Below, piece by piece: positions 34,813 through 42,916 of a DNA stretch of 64,000 nt. The stretch covers positions 1 through 64,000 of the forward strand of contig JBBRSD010000005.1 in NCBI GenBank assembly GCA_038245725.1. Direction: 5' to 3'. The notes beneath the pieces are model-generated. The model saw only the letters and a list, made by a program, of their open reading frames with translations. It did not search any database and was not told the origin of the DNA. The stretch's first letter is position 1; each line of letters starts with the position of its first letter. Position numbers and translations under genes: made by a program. This stretch comes from JBBRSD01 sp038245725 (GTDB lineage: Bacteria > Actinomycetota > Coriobacteriia > Anaerosomatales > JAAXUF01).

Positions 34813-35261
34813 TCCACGAGGTCACTATCAAGCCGCTGCGCAAGATCCCGGACGAGCGCGGCACGATCATGAAGATGCAGGAGTCCTCCGACGCCGAGTT
34901 CAAGGGCTTCGGCGAGGTGTACTTCTCGGCCGTCTACCCCGGCGTCGTGAAGGGGTGGCACATGCACCCGCACACGTGGCTGAACTACTGCGTGGTCTCC
35001 GGCATGATCAAGCTCGTGCTCTTCGACGGCCGCCAGCATTCGCCAACACGCGGCGAGGTCCAGGAAGTCTTCATGGGCGACGAGCACTACTGCCTCGTCC
35101 AGATCCCGCCGGGAGTCTGGAACGGCTTCAAGGGTATAGGCCAAGCCGAGGCGGTCGTGTGCGACCTTACCGACAAGACGCACGCCGACGACGCCATCGA
35201 GCGCCTCGATCCGCACGACAACGACGTCATCCCGTACGACTGGTCTCGGAAGGACCGCTAG
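34809..35261 (+). CDS. dTDP-4-dehydrorhamnose 3,5-epimerase-like cupin
   Basis: A 150-residue cupin of the RmlC family: IKPLRKIPDERGTIMKM, EVYFSAVYPGVVKGWHMHPHTWLNYCVVSG, and VQIPPGVWNGFKGIG. It is shorter than true RmlC (~180 residues), like other tailoring epimerases. Positioned between CDP-glucose dehydratase and an SDR, it probably epimerises C3 and/or C5 of CDP-4-keto-6-deoxyglucose. No RfbH (C3 dehydrase) is present, so the pathway is unlikely to lead to abequose-type 3,6-dideoxy sugars. Confidence 0.82.
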   Translation: MIHEVTIKPLRKIPDERGTIMKMQESSDAEFKGFGEVYFSAVYPGVVKGWHMHPHTWLNYCVVSGMIKLVLFDGRQHSPTRGEVQEVFMGDEHYCLVQIPPGVWNGFKGIGQAEAVVCDLTDKTHADDAIERLDPHDNDVIPYDWSRKDR

Positions 35262-35262
35262 C

Positions 35263-36219
35263 GTGCGCATCGGTGTCACAGGCGCGTTCGGGTACGTTGG
35301 TGCCCGCCTCGTTGCCCGGCTGCTCGATGCCGGACACGACGTGAGCGCCATCTCGCTCGAGCCGGCCGCTGCAGACCTGCCCGCGCGCATTCTCGGCGTG
35401 CCCACTCGCATCGCCGACATCACCGACGCGGAGGCGCTCGCGGGCGCCTTCGACGGCTGCGAGGCGGTCGTGCATGCGGCGGCGCTTCCCGCGGCGGCGT
35501 GCGCGGCCAACCCCGCGCTCGCGCTGCGCGTCAACGGCTTCGGGACGCGCAACGTGCTTGACGAGGCCGCTTCTGCCGGCGTTCGGCGCGTCGTCTACCT
35601 CTCCACCTACCACGTCTACGGGCGAGAGACCGGCACGATCGACGAGTCGCTGCCCACGCGACCCACGCACGACTACGGCATCTCGAAGGCGGCGGGCGAG
35701 GGCCAGTGCTTCCGCGCGGCTCGCCTCGGCGAGACAGAGGTGTTCGTCGCGCGCTTCTCCAACGGCTTCGGCGCGCCGCTGTCGCGCTCGGCCGAGTGCT
35801 GGACGCTCGCATTCCCCAGCTTCATCCGCTCGGCGGCCGATACCGGTTGCATCGTCCTTACGAGCGCCGGCATGCAGCAGCGCGACTTCCTCACCATCGC
35901 GGACATGTGCAGTGCGCTCGAGATCCTGCTCGCGGCGCCAGCGCTGCGTGCGGGCGACACCGACATCGTCTACAACGTGGGCGGCGGAGCGTCGCTCTCG
36001 ATGCGCAATGCCGCCAGCCTGGTCGCCGCCGAGTACGAGACGGTGACCGGCATGCCCGCCGACATCGAGCTGCCCGCCGGCGCGAAGGGCGCTCCCGCCG
36101 AACCGCCGGTCGACTACCGTTTCGAGCGCATCGCCGCGCTCGGCTACGCTCCCCACGGCGACCTCGTTGGCGAGATCCGCGACACGCTCGCACTTCTCGG
36201 CGTGAGTGCCCGGGCATGA
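35263..36219 (+). CDS. NAD-dependent epimerase/reductase, probable CDP-sugar 4-reductase
   Basis: A 318-residue extended SDR: RIGVTGAFGYVGARLVARLLDAGHDVSAISLEP, VVHAAALPAAACAANPALALRVNGFGTRNVLDEA, YLSTYHVYGRETGTIDE and a DYGISKAAGE catalytic motif with Tyr and Lys. GTG 35263 lies one base after the cupin stop and has AAGGA upstream. By position it should finish the CDP-6-deoxyhexose by reducing C4, as Fcl- or AbeE-like enzymes do, but the stereochemistry is not readable. Confidence 0.8.
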   Translation: MRIGVTGAFGYVGARLVARLLDAGHDVSAISLEPAAADLPARILGVPTRIADITDAEALAGAFDGCEAVVHAAALPAAACAANPALALRVNGFGTRNVLDEAASAGVRRVVYLSTYHVYGRETGTIDESLPTRPTHDYGISKAAGEGQCFRAARLGETEVFVARFSNGFGAPLSRSAECWTLAFPSFIRSAADTGCIVLTSAGMQQRDFLTIADMCSALEILLAAPALRAGDTDIVYNVGGGASLSMRNAASLVAAEYETVTGMPADIELPAGAKGAPAEPPVDYRFERIAALGYAPHGDLVGEIRDTLALLGVSARA

Positions 36220-37112
36220 TGTTCTCCGTCGTCATCCCCACGCACGACTCGCGCGACTACGTGGTCGCCGCGATCCGCAGCGTGCTCGCACAAACCGACC
36301 CCGACTTCGAGATCGTCGTCATCGACAACGGCTCCACCGACGGAACCGCCGAGGCGATCATGGCCATCGGCGACCCGCGCATCTCCTACGTCTGGCAGGA
36401 AGACTCCGGCCTGCCCGCCGACTCGCGCAACAAGGGCGTCGCGGCGGCGACCGGCGAGTGGATCGCGTTCCTCGACGCCGACGACACGTGGCTGCCCGGC
36501 AAGCTCGCGCGGGTACGCACGGTACTCGCGGCCTACGCCAGCGTCGACGTGCTCTGCCACGACGTCGACATCGTCAATGCGGCCGGCAAGCGCAAGGGTT
36601 CGCGCGCCTACCGGCTCGACGCGCGTCCCGTCTGGGAGCAGCTCCTCTACCGAGGCAACATCCTCACCACCTCAGCCTCGGTCGTCCGGGCCAGCTCGCT
36701 TGCCGACGTCCTCGTCGGTGCGGGTCCGTTCGACACGCGTCCGGAGTACTTCACCGTCGAGGATTACGACCTGTGGCTGCGACTCGCCGAGCACGGCTGC
36801 CGCTTCGCCATCATCCCCGAGGTCCTCGGCACCTACCTCGTGCATCCCGGCGGCGCCAGCAGCAAGCTCCTCGGCCACTACGAGGCGCTCATGCGCGTCT
36901 ACGACGATCACTGCGTGGCGGCGGCTCGCATCGGCAAGCTCGACGTGCACGCGGCGCTCTCTCGCCGACGTCGCTCCCGCCTCGCCGAGGTGCGTGACCT
37001 CACGGTGCGCGGCTCGGTCATCGACGCGCTCAAGGTGTTCGTCGACATCGAGAGCGACCTGTCGGTCGTGCGCCGCAGGCTCGCCACCGCCGAAGGCCGT
37101 GCGCACTCGTGA
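36216..37112 (+). CDS. Glycosyltransferase family 2
   Basis: A 298-residue GT-A enzyme: FSVVIPTHDSRDYVVAAIRSVLAQTDPDFEIVVIDNGSTDGTAEAI, SRNKGVAAATGEWIAFLDADDTWLPGKL with the DxDD metal motif, and VEDYDLWLRLAEHGCRFAIIPEVLGTYLVHPGGAS. ATG 36216 overlaps the preceding stop by four bases. It adds one residue to the growing lipid-linked glycan; donor unknown. The C-terminal ~70 residues are basic and helical. Confidence 0.88.
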   Translation: MMFSVVIPTHDSRDYVVAAIRSVLAQTDPDFEIVVIDNGSTDGTAEAIMAIGDPRISYVWQEDSGLPADSRNKGVAAATGEWIAFLDADDTWLPGKLARVRTVLAAYASVDVLCHDVDIVNAAGKRKGSRAYRLDARPVWEQLLYRGNILTTSASVVRASSLADVLVGAGPFDTRPEYFTVEDYDLWLRLAEHGCRFAIIPEVLGTYLVHPGGASSKLLGHYEALMRVYDDHCVAAARIGKLDVHAALSRRRRSRLAEVRDLTVRGSVIDALKVFVDIESDLSVVRRRLATAEGRAHS

Positions 37113-38242
37113 CCGTGAGCCTGGCGAGTGTGCGCGTCGTCATCGTCAACAACTTTCCTGGCCCCGGCCTGGGCGGCGGCGAGGTGCAGAACCTCTCCGT
37201 CGTCCGTGCGCTGCTTGCAGCAGGTGCCGAGGTTCGCGCGGTCGTCGTCCGCGGCAGCGCTTTCGGGACCGCCGTTGCGGAGGCCGGCGGCGCCGTCGCC
37301 GAGGTCGCAATGTCGCCCATCGCCGTCCGCACCGCGATCCGCACGATCGCCGAGCAGATCGCGGACGGGTCGCCGTGCGTGCTCATGGGCACCGGCTACT
37401 GGACGAACCTGCTGGTCCGCCAGGCCGCACGCCGCACCGCTGTGCGCGTCGTCAACCTGGTGGGCGTGACGCCGGGCGCGTCGCTCGCCGATGGCGGCTC
37501 GCGCCTCGGGCTTTCAGCCCGCGGCCTCGTCGACCGCGCGACCGCATCCCGGGTCGACGCCTACGTCGCGGTCGCCGAGGCCGTCGCCGTCGCGCTCGTC
37601 GCGGGCGGCGCGCCACCCGAGTGCGTGCACGCGATCCCGAACGGCGTCGACATCGACGCGCTCCGCGCCTCCGGGAGCGAGCCGCTGCCACCGATGCCGG
37701 CCGGGCGCCCGCTCATCGTCTGTGCGGCGCGCCTCGAGCCGGTCAAGGGCGTCGAGTTCCTCGTGCGCGCCGCAGTGCGGGTTCCGGGCGCCACGCTCGC
37801 GATCGCGGGCGACGGTGCGCTCGAGGGCCGCTTGCGCGAGATAGCGGTCGCGCTGGGCATGGCTGGCCGGGTCGCGTTCCTCGGCAGGGTGTCGCCGATC
37901 GCGCCGCTGCTCGCCGCCGCAGACGTCGTCGTGCTCCCGTCGCTCTCGGAGGGCATGCCCCTGGTCGCGCTCGAGGCGATGGCGCTGGGCAGGCCGGTTG
38001 TCGCGACGTGCGTGGGCGGCATCCCGGAGGTCGTCGAGGACGGTGTGACCGGCATCCTCGTCGAGCCGCGCGATCCACAAGCGCTCGCCTCGGCGATCTT
38101 GCGACTCGTGGCCCGCCCACAGCTCGCCCGCGCGCTAGGAGAGGCGGGGGAGGCGCACGTTCGCGCGCGCTACACGATCGCGTGCATGACCGACGCATAC
38201 GTGAGCCTCATCGCGAGCCTCGTTGCTGATTCGGCGCACTGA
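37109..38242 (+). CDS. Glycosyltransferase family 4
   Basis: A 377-residue GT-B enzyme: VVIVNNFPGPGLGGGEVQNLSVVRALLAAGAEV, the linker HAIPNGVDIDALRA, ARLEPVKGVEFLVRAAVR, and VVLPSLSEGMPLVALEAMALGRPVVATCVGGIPEVVEDGVTGILVEPRDP with the E-x7-E motif. GTG 37109 overlaps the GT2 stop. It belongs to the second glycan block and acts after the GT2 or in parallel; specificity is not assignable. Confidence 0.88.
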   Translation: MTVSLASVRVVIVNNFPGPGLGGGEVQNLSVVRALLAAGAEVRAVVVRGSAFGTAVAEAGGAVAEVAMSPIAVRTAIRTIAEQIADGSPCVLMGTGYWTNLLVRQAARRTAVRVVNLVGVTPGASLADGGSRLGLSARGLVDRATASRVDAYVAVAEAVAVALVAGGAPPECVHAIPNGVDIDALRASGSEPLPPMPAGRPLIVCAARLEPVKGVEFLVRAAVRVPGATLAIAGDGALEGRLREIAVALGMAGRVAFLGRVSPIAPLLAAADVVVLPSLSEGMPLVALEAMALGRPVVATCVGGIPEVVEDGVTGILVEPRDPQALASAILRLVARPQLARALGEAGEAHVRARYTIACMTDAYVSLIASLVADSAH

Positions 38243-38859
38243 TGTCGTGGCGCGAAGCAACCGTCGTGTTCGTCACGACGAACACCGTCTACGCCCCTGA
38301 CGGCGTAGAGGTTCGCTGGCTGCCGGTCATGTCCGAGCTCGTGCAGCTGGGGGCGAGCGTGCAGCTGCTCTGCGATGCGCACAGCCCGTTCGCTGAGACC
38401 GCGCGCTCGGTGGGCGTGGCCGTCTCGCCCTACGTCCTCGACCGCTGGAACGTCATCCGCTCGCGCTCGCGGCTACGCAAGTACTTCGTGCGCTACCAGC
38501 CGCTCGCCGTGCACTCCACCGGCCTTGAAGCCGACCTGCTCGCGCGCTGGGCAGCCCGCGTCCTGCCCGACGTCGCGGTCGTGACTACGCTGACCTCTGG
38601 CGCTTGGCAGCGTACTCGGCGCAGGCGCCCCATCGACGCGCTCATGCGCCGCTTCGACGAGGCCGGCCTCTCCACGAGCGCGTTCGTCTTCGTCGACGCC
38701 GAGCCGCTCGTCGACGAGGTGCGCGCCACCGGTTTCCCTGCAGACAGAATCGTGCTCGACGCGCCCGACGAGGACCCTCAGGGCTCGCCGGCGGGTAGCG
38801 TCGCGCGGCATCTCGAGGTCTACCAGGCGCTCATGGACGACCGCAGCTCGGGCGGCTAA
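38242..38859 (+). CDS. Truncated glycosyltransferase-like protein
   Basis: A 205-residue protein resembling only the N-terminal Rossmann half of a GT4/GT1 enzyme (GVEVRWLPVMSELVQLGASVQLLCDAHSPFAETARSVGVAV ... PLAVHSTGLEADLLARWAARVLPDVAVVTTLTSG). It reaches FVDAEPLVDEVRATGFPADRIVL, where the interdomain linker would start, and then ends in VARHLEVYQALMDD, which looks like the last helix of a full-length enzyme. The donor-binding domain is absent. It may be an internally deleted, inactive enzyme. Start ATG overlaps the GT4 stop by one base. Confidence 0.6.
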   Translation: MSWREATVVFVTTNTVYAPDGVEVRWLPVMSELVQLGASVQLLCDAHSPFAETARSVGVAVSPYVLDRWNVIRSRSRLRKYFVRYQPLAVHSTGLEADLLARWAARVLPDVAVVTTLTSGAWQRTRRRRPIDALMRRFDEAGLSTSAFVFVDAEPLVDEVRATGFPADRIVLDAPDEDPQGSPAGSVARHLEVYQALMDDRSSGG

Positions 38860-38939
38860 GTGCGCCCGCTCTTCTCGGCAGGGCCTGCATGCGGCACTAT
38901 TGACCCGTCCGTTACTCCAGATGAAGGGTCGCGCTTCTC

Positions 38940-40328
38940 ATGACGAGTGACATCCACTTCGGCACCGACGGCTGGCGAGCCGTCATCGGCGAGGACTTCA
39001 CGTACGCGAACCTGCGCCGCGTCGCCGACGCCGCAGGCCGCGTCATCGCCGAGCAGAACCCCGGCGGCACCGTGCTCGTGGGCTACGACACGCGCTTCGA
39101 GGCTGGCAGCTTCGCAGACGCAGCCGCCGAAGTGCTCGCGACTCACGGCCTTACCGCGAAGGTCTCGGACCGCTACCTGCCCACGCCCGCGCTGTGCTGG
39201 GCCGTTGCCCGCGACGACGCTGCGGTGGCCGGCGTGATGCTCACCGCAAGCCATAACCCGAGCGAGTATCTCGGCTTCAAGCTGCGCATGTCCGACGGCG
39301 GCGCCTCACCGGTCGAGTTCACAGACGCCGTCGAGGCGGCGCTTGTGCCGGAGCCGCCCACCGCTCGTGGCGAGTTCGAGCACGTCGACCTCGTCGGCCC
39401 GTATCTGAGCGACCTCGGCTCGCTCGTCGATCAGGCCGCGATCCGTGCGGCTGGCCTGCGCGTGATCGTCGACCCGCTCTACGGCGCGGGTCAGACCTAC
39501 CTCGCCGAGACGCTGCGGGTCCTGGGCGTCGACGTCACCGAGGTGCACGGCGAGCGCAATCCCGGCTTCGGCGGGCTGCACCCCGAGCCCATCCCGCCGT
39601 GGATCGACACCACGCGCGACCTCGTGCGCGAGGGCGCCTTCGACGCCGCGTTCGTCACCGACGGTGACGCCGACCGCATCGGCGCGGTCGACCGCGACGG
39701 GAACTTCGTGAGCCCGCACCGCATCATCGGCCTCGTGGCCCAGCACCTCGTCGAGGACAAGGGCCAGACCGGCCGCATCGTGAAGACGCTGTCGACGTCG
39801 GTGCTCGTCGACCGGCTCGCGAACCACCTCGGCGTCGAGGTGACGACCACGCCCATCGGCTTCAAGTGGATCTACAACGAGATGCTCAAGGGCGACGTGC
39901 TCATCGGCGGGGAGGAGTCCGGCGGTATCGGCATTCCCTCGCACGTGCGCGAGCGCGACGGCCTGCTTATGTCGCTCATGCTCGCCGAGATGATGGGCAA
40001 GCGCGGCAAGGGGCTCGGCGAGCTCGTGTCAGACATGATCGCGATCACCGGCCCCATGGAATACGGCCGAGTCGACCTCAAGCTCACCGTCGCCGCACGT
40101 GACTCCTTCCTCGAGCGCGCACCCGGGCTCGCCGCCGCAGAGCTCGCCGGCGCCACCGTGCTCGACATCGTGCGCGTCGACGGCGTGAAGTTCCTCTTCG
40201 CCGACGACGCGTGGCTGCTGCTTCGCCCGTCGGGCACCGAGCCGCTCGTGCGCATCTATGCCGAGGCGCCCTCGGCTGAGCTGGTAGCAGGTTTGCTCGA
40301 AGCCGGTCGCGCGATCGTTCAAGGCTAG
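38940..40328 (+). CDS. Phosphohexomutase (phosphoglucomutase/phosphomannomutase family)
   Basis: A 462-residue alpha-D-phosphohexomutase: FGTDGWRAVIGEDFTYANLRRVADA, the phosphoserine loop MLTASHNPSEYLGFKLR, the metal loop VTDGDADRIGAVD, sugar-binding IGGEESGGIGIP and the phosphate-binding LLRPSGTEPLVRIYAEA. It interconverts hexose 6- and 1-phosphates, probably feeding glucose 1-phosphate to RfbF. The exact hexose (glucose or mannose) is not determined. It starts after an 80-base gap with no good ribosome binding site. Confidence 0.9.
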   Translation: MTSDIHFGTDGWRAVIGEDFTYANLRRVADAAGRVIAEQNPGGTVLVGYDTRFEAGSFADAAAEVLATHGLTAKVSDRYLPTPALCWAVARDDAAVAGVMLTASHNPSEYLGFKLRMSDGGASPVEFTDAVEAALVPEPPTARGEFEHVDLVGPYLSDLGSLVDQAAIRAAGLRVIVDPLYGAGQTYLAETLRVLGVDVTEVHGERNPGFGGLHPEPIPPWIDTTRDLVREGAFDAAFVTDGDADRIGAVDRDGNFVSPHRIIGLVAQHLVEDKGQTGRIVKTLSTSVLVDRLANHLGVEVTTTPIGFKWIYNEMLKGDVLIGGEESGGIGIPSHVRERDGLLMSLMLAEMMGKRGKGLGELVSDMIAITGPMEYGRVDLKLTVAARDSFLERAPGLAAAELAGATVLDIVRVDGVKFLFADDAWLLLRPSGTEPLVRIYAEAPSAELVAGLLEAGRAIVQG

Positions 40329-40346
40329 AGGAGACACCGCCACCAG

Positions 40347-41531
40347 ATGCAGGAGCTCACGCGCCCCATGCGAGTCACGATGGTCAACAAGTACTACTGG
40401 CCGCCGCATCTCGGCGGTGTCGAGACCGTCGTGCGCTACCTCTCCGAGGGCCTGACTCAGCTCGCCGGCGCCTCGGTGCACGCGATCGTCGCCAACGAAG
40501 GCCGCGAGCGCGTCGAAGACGAGGTCGCGGGAGTGCGGGTGACGCGGTTGCCTCGGCAGTTCGCGCTCTCGAGCGCACCCATCGCGCTCTCGATGGCGGG
40601 CGAGCTCTCGCGTGACGCTCGCAGCGCGACCCCGCCCGACGTCATGAACCTGCACGCGCCGTACCCGTGGGGCGAGCTGTGCTGGCTGCAGTCGCGCCCC
40701 GGCGTACCCACGGTGCTGAGCTACCACTCCGACATCGTGCGCCAGAAGCGCATGCTCGCCGCCTACCGCCCCTTCCTCGAGCGCGTGCTCGACTCCGTCG
40801 ATCTCATCACCACCTCGTCGCCGAACCTGCGCGACAACTCCGAGTTCCTCGCCGCACGTGCCGATAAGGTCCGCGTCGTCGACTACGGGCTGCACGTCGA
40901 AGAGATCGCGAACCCGCCCAGCTCCGTGCTCGAGAAGGCTGCCGACATCCTCGCCGAGCATCGCGGGCGGTCCATCGTGCTCTTTGTCGGGCGGCTCGTG
41001 TACTACAAGGGTGCCGACGTGCTCGTGCGCGCGATGGCGAGTGTGGATGCCGACCTCGTGATGATAGGCTCCGGCCCGCTCGAGTCCGAGCTGCGTGAGA
41101 TCGCGGTCGCCAACGGTGTCGCGGGTCGCATCACCTTCCTGCCGCCGATGGCCGACGAGGACCTGCACGCCTACTACCGCGCGGCCGACGTATTCTGCCT
41201 GCCCAGCGTCGCCAATAGCGAGGCGTTCGGCCTCGTGCAGATCGAGGCGCACGCGGCCGGCACCCCCGCGATCTCGACGAACCTGCCCACGAGCGTGCCG
41301 TACGCCAACCTCGACGGCGTGACCGGCCTGATCGTGGGCGTGGGCGACGTGCCCGCGCTCGCCGCCGCGCTCAACCGGCTGCTCACCGACCACGCGCTGC
41401 GGCAACGTCTCGGCCAGCAGGCCAGGGCGCGCGCGCTCTCGCAGTTCACGATCCCGCGCTTCGTCGACTCGATGCTCGCGGTCTACGACGAGGCGCGCTC
41501 CATTCACGCTCAGAAGCAGGGGAGGCGCTAG
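40347..41531 (+). CDS. Glycosyltransferase family 4
   Basis: A GT-B enzyme of up to 394 residues: MVNKYYWPPHLGGVETVVRYLSEGLTQ, VLSYHSDIVRQKRMLAAYRPFLERVLDSVDLITTSSPNL, IVLFVGRLVYYKGADVLVRAM, LPSVANSEAFGLVQIEAHAAGTPAISTNLPTSVPYA. The pattern (HSD near the middle; ANSEAFGLVQIEA with the E-x7-E variant) resembles mannosyl- or rhamnosyltransferases of exopolysaccharide clusters. Starts at ATG 40347 or ATG 40368 are both open. The sugar-1-phosphate transferase gene begins one base after its stop. Confidence 0.87.
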   Translation: MQELTRPMRVTMVNKYYWPPHLGGVETVVRYLSEGLTQLAGASVHAIVANEGRERVEDEVAGVRVTRLPRQFALSSAPIALSMAGELSRDARSATPPDVMNLHAPYPWGELCWLQSRPGVPTVLSYHSDIVRQKRMLAAYRPFLERVLDSVDLITTSSPNLRDNSEFLAARADKVRVVDYGLHVEEIANPPSSVLEKAADILAEHRGRSIVLFVGRLVYYKGADVLVRAMASVDADLVMIGSGPLESELREIAVANGVAGRITFLPPMADEDLHAYYRAADVFCLPSVANSEAFGLVQIEAHAAGTPAISTNLPTSVPYANLDGVTGLIVGVGDVPALAAALNRLLTDHALRQRLGQQARARALSQFTIPRFVDSMLAVYDEARSIHAQKQGRR

Positions 41532-42905
41532 ATGTCGCGCAACCGCTTCATCGTGATCTCGGTCGTCGTGGACGCCCTGCTCATCAACGTGGGCTACCTC
41601 TTCGCCTTCCTCGTGCGGTTCGGCGGCCATCCGCCGGCGTTCAACTTCAACGCCTACCTCGCGATCTGGCCCTACATCACACTTGTGTACCTCGCGGGCG
41701 GATGGGCCTACGGCCTCTACGACCCGGAGAGCGCCGACACGGCGTGGTCGGTCGTGCGAGGCGTGGGCGCGGCGAGCCTTCTCGGCACGGTGCTCACCGC
41801 GGCGATCGCGTTCTTCGCGGGGCCCGCCACAGCGTCCTTCGCGCGTTCCACGCTCGTGCTCGCTGTCGCGCTCGAGCTCGCGCTGCTCGTGGGCTGGCGC
41901 CTGCTCTTCCTGCGCTTCGGCAACGTGCGCTGGCCCGAACAGCGCGTGCTCATCGTGGGCACCGGCCCCGTCTCCATCGAACTCGCCGAGGAACTTGAGC
42001 GGCGCGCGAAGTGGGGGTGGCGCGTCACCGGCCTCATCGATCCCGGCACCGGCGACGAGCCGCCGACGTGTGCCGACGCAGGCGGCTACCCCGTGCTCGG
42101 TCGCGCCTCCGACATCGCGCGGCTCGCGCACGATCACAACGCCAACCGCGTGATCGTGGTGAGCCCCGTCGCCTTGCGCGAGCTCGTCGAGTCGCTCGTG
42201 CTCGCCGACGACATCCGCGTCCGCGTCGACGTGGTCCCCGAGCTCTACGAGATCTTCATCGGCACCGTGGACTCGATCGTGGGCGACGTGCCGCTCATGG
42301 AGATCACGCGCTCGACGGTGCCGCGGTACTACGCCGCCGCGAAGCGCGCCATCGACCTCGTCGCGTCGATCGCCCTCGCCATCATCGTGAGCCCGGTCCT
42401 GCTCTTGGCCGTCATCGCTATCGTGGCCACCGACGGCTTCCCCGTCATGTTCTCGCAGCAGCGCAGCGGCAAGTACCTCAAGCCGTTCGACGTCCTCAAG
42501 CTGCGCACGATGGTCAAAGACGCCGAGAAGCTCTCCGGTGCGGTCCTTGCTGAGGAGGATGATCCGCGCATCACGCGCGTCGGCCGCTTCCTGCGAAAGA
42601 CGCGCATCGACGAACTGCCGCAGCTCTTCAACATCATCCGAGGCGAGATGAGCTTCATCGGCCCGCGCCCCGAAAGACCCTTCTTCGTCGAGCAGTTCTG
42701 CGAGGAGATTCCGGGCTACCGCGAGCGCTTCAACGTCAAGCCCGGAATGACGGGACTCGCTCAGGTGAGCGGAGGCTACGCCACTACTCCACAAAGAAAA
42801 CTCAAGTACGACCTGATCTATATGTATCATCAGAACTTGGCCATGGACGTTCAGATCGTCGCCGAGACCTTCCGTGTCGTATTGACCGGTCGCGGCGCAA
42901 GATAA
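41532..42905 (+). CDS. Exopolysaccharide polyprenyl glycosylphosphotransferase (initiating enzyme)
   Basis: A 457-residue membrane enzyme with four to five N-terminal helices, a central CoA-binding-like domain (QRVLIVGTGPVSIELAEELERR) and a C-terminal bacterial sugar transferase domain: KRAIDLVASIALAIIVSPVLLL, FSQQRSGKYLKPFDVLKLRTMV, DPRITRVGRFLRKTRIDELPQLFNIIRGEMSFIGPRPERP and KPGMTGLAQVSGGYATT. It transfers a sugar 1-phosphate to undecaprenyl phosphate to begin glycan assembly. This is the only initiating transferase seen in the window, so it may serve both glycan blocks. Confidence 0.94.
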   Translation: MSRNRFIVISVVVDALLINVGYLFAFLVRFGGHPPAFNFNAYLAIWPYITLVYLAGGWAYGLYDPESADTAWSVVRGVGAASLLGTVLTAAIAFFAGPATASFARSTLVLAVALELALLVGWRLLFLRFGNVRWPEQRVLIVGTGPVSIELAEELERRAKWGWRVTGLIDPGTGDEPPTCADAGGYPVLGRASDIARLAHDHNANRVIVVSPVALRELVESLVLADDIRVRVDVVPELYEIFIGTVDSIVGDVPLMEITRSTVPRYYAAAKRAIDLVASIALAIIVSPVLLLAVIAIVATDGFPVMFSQQRSGKYLKPFDVLKLRTMVKDAEKLSGAVLAEEDDPRITRVGRFLRKTRIDELPQLFNIIRGEMSFIGPRPERPFFVEQFCEEIPGYRERFNVKPGMTGLAQVSGGYATTPQRKLKYDLIYMYHQNLAMDVQIVAETFRVVLTGRGAR

Positions 42906-42916
42906 GGAGCACGTGG

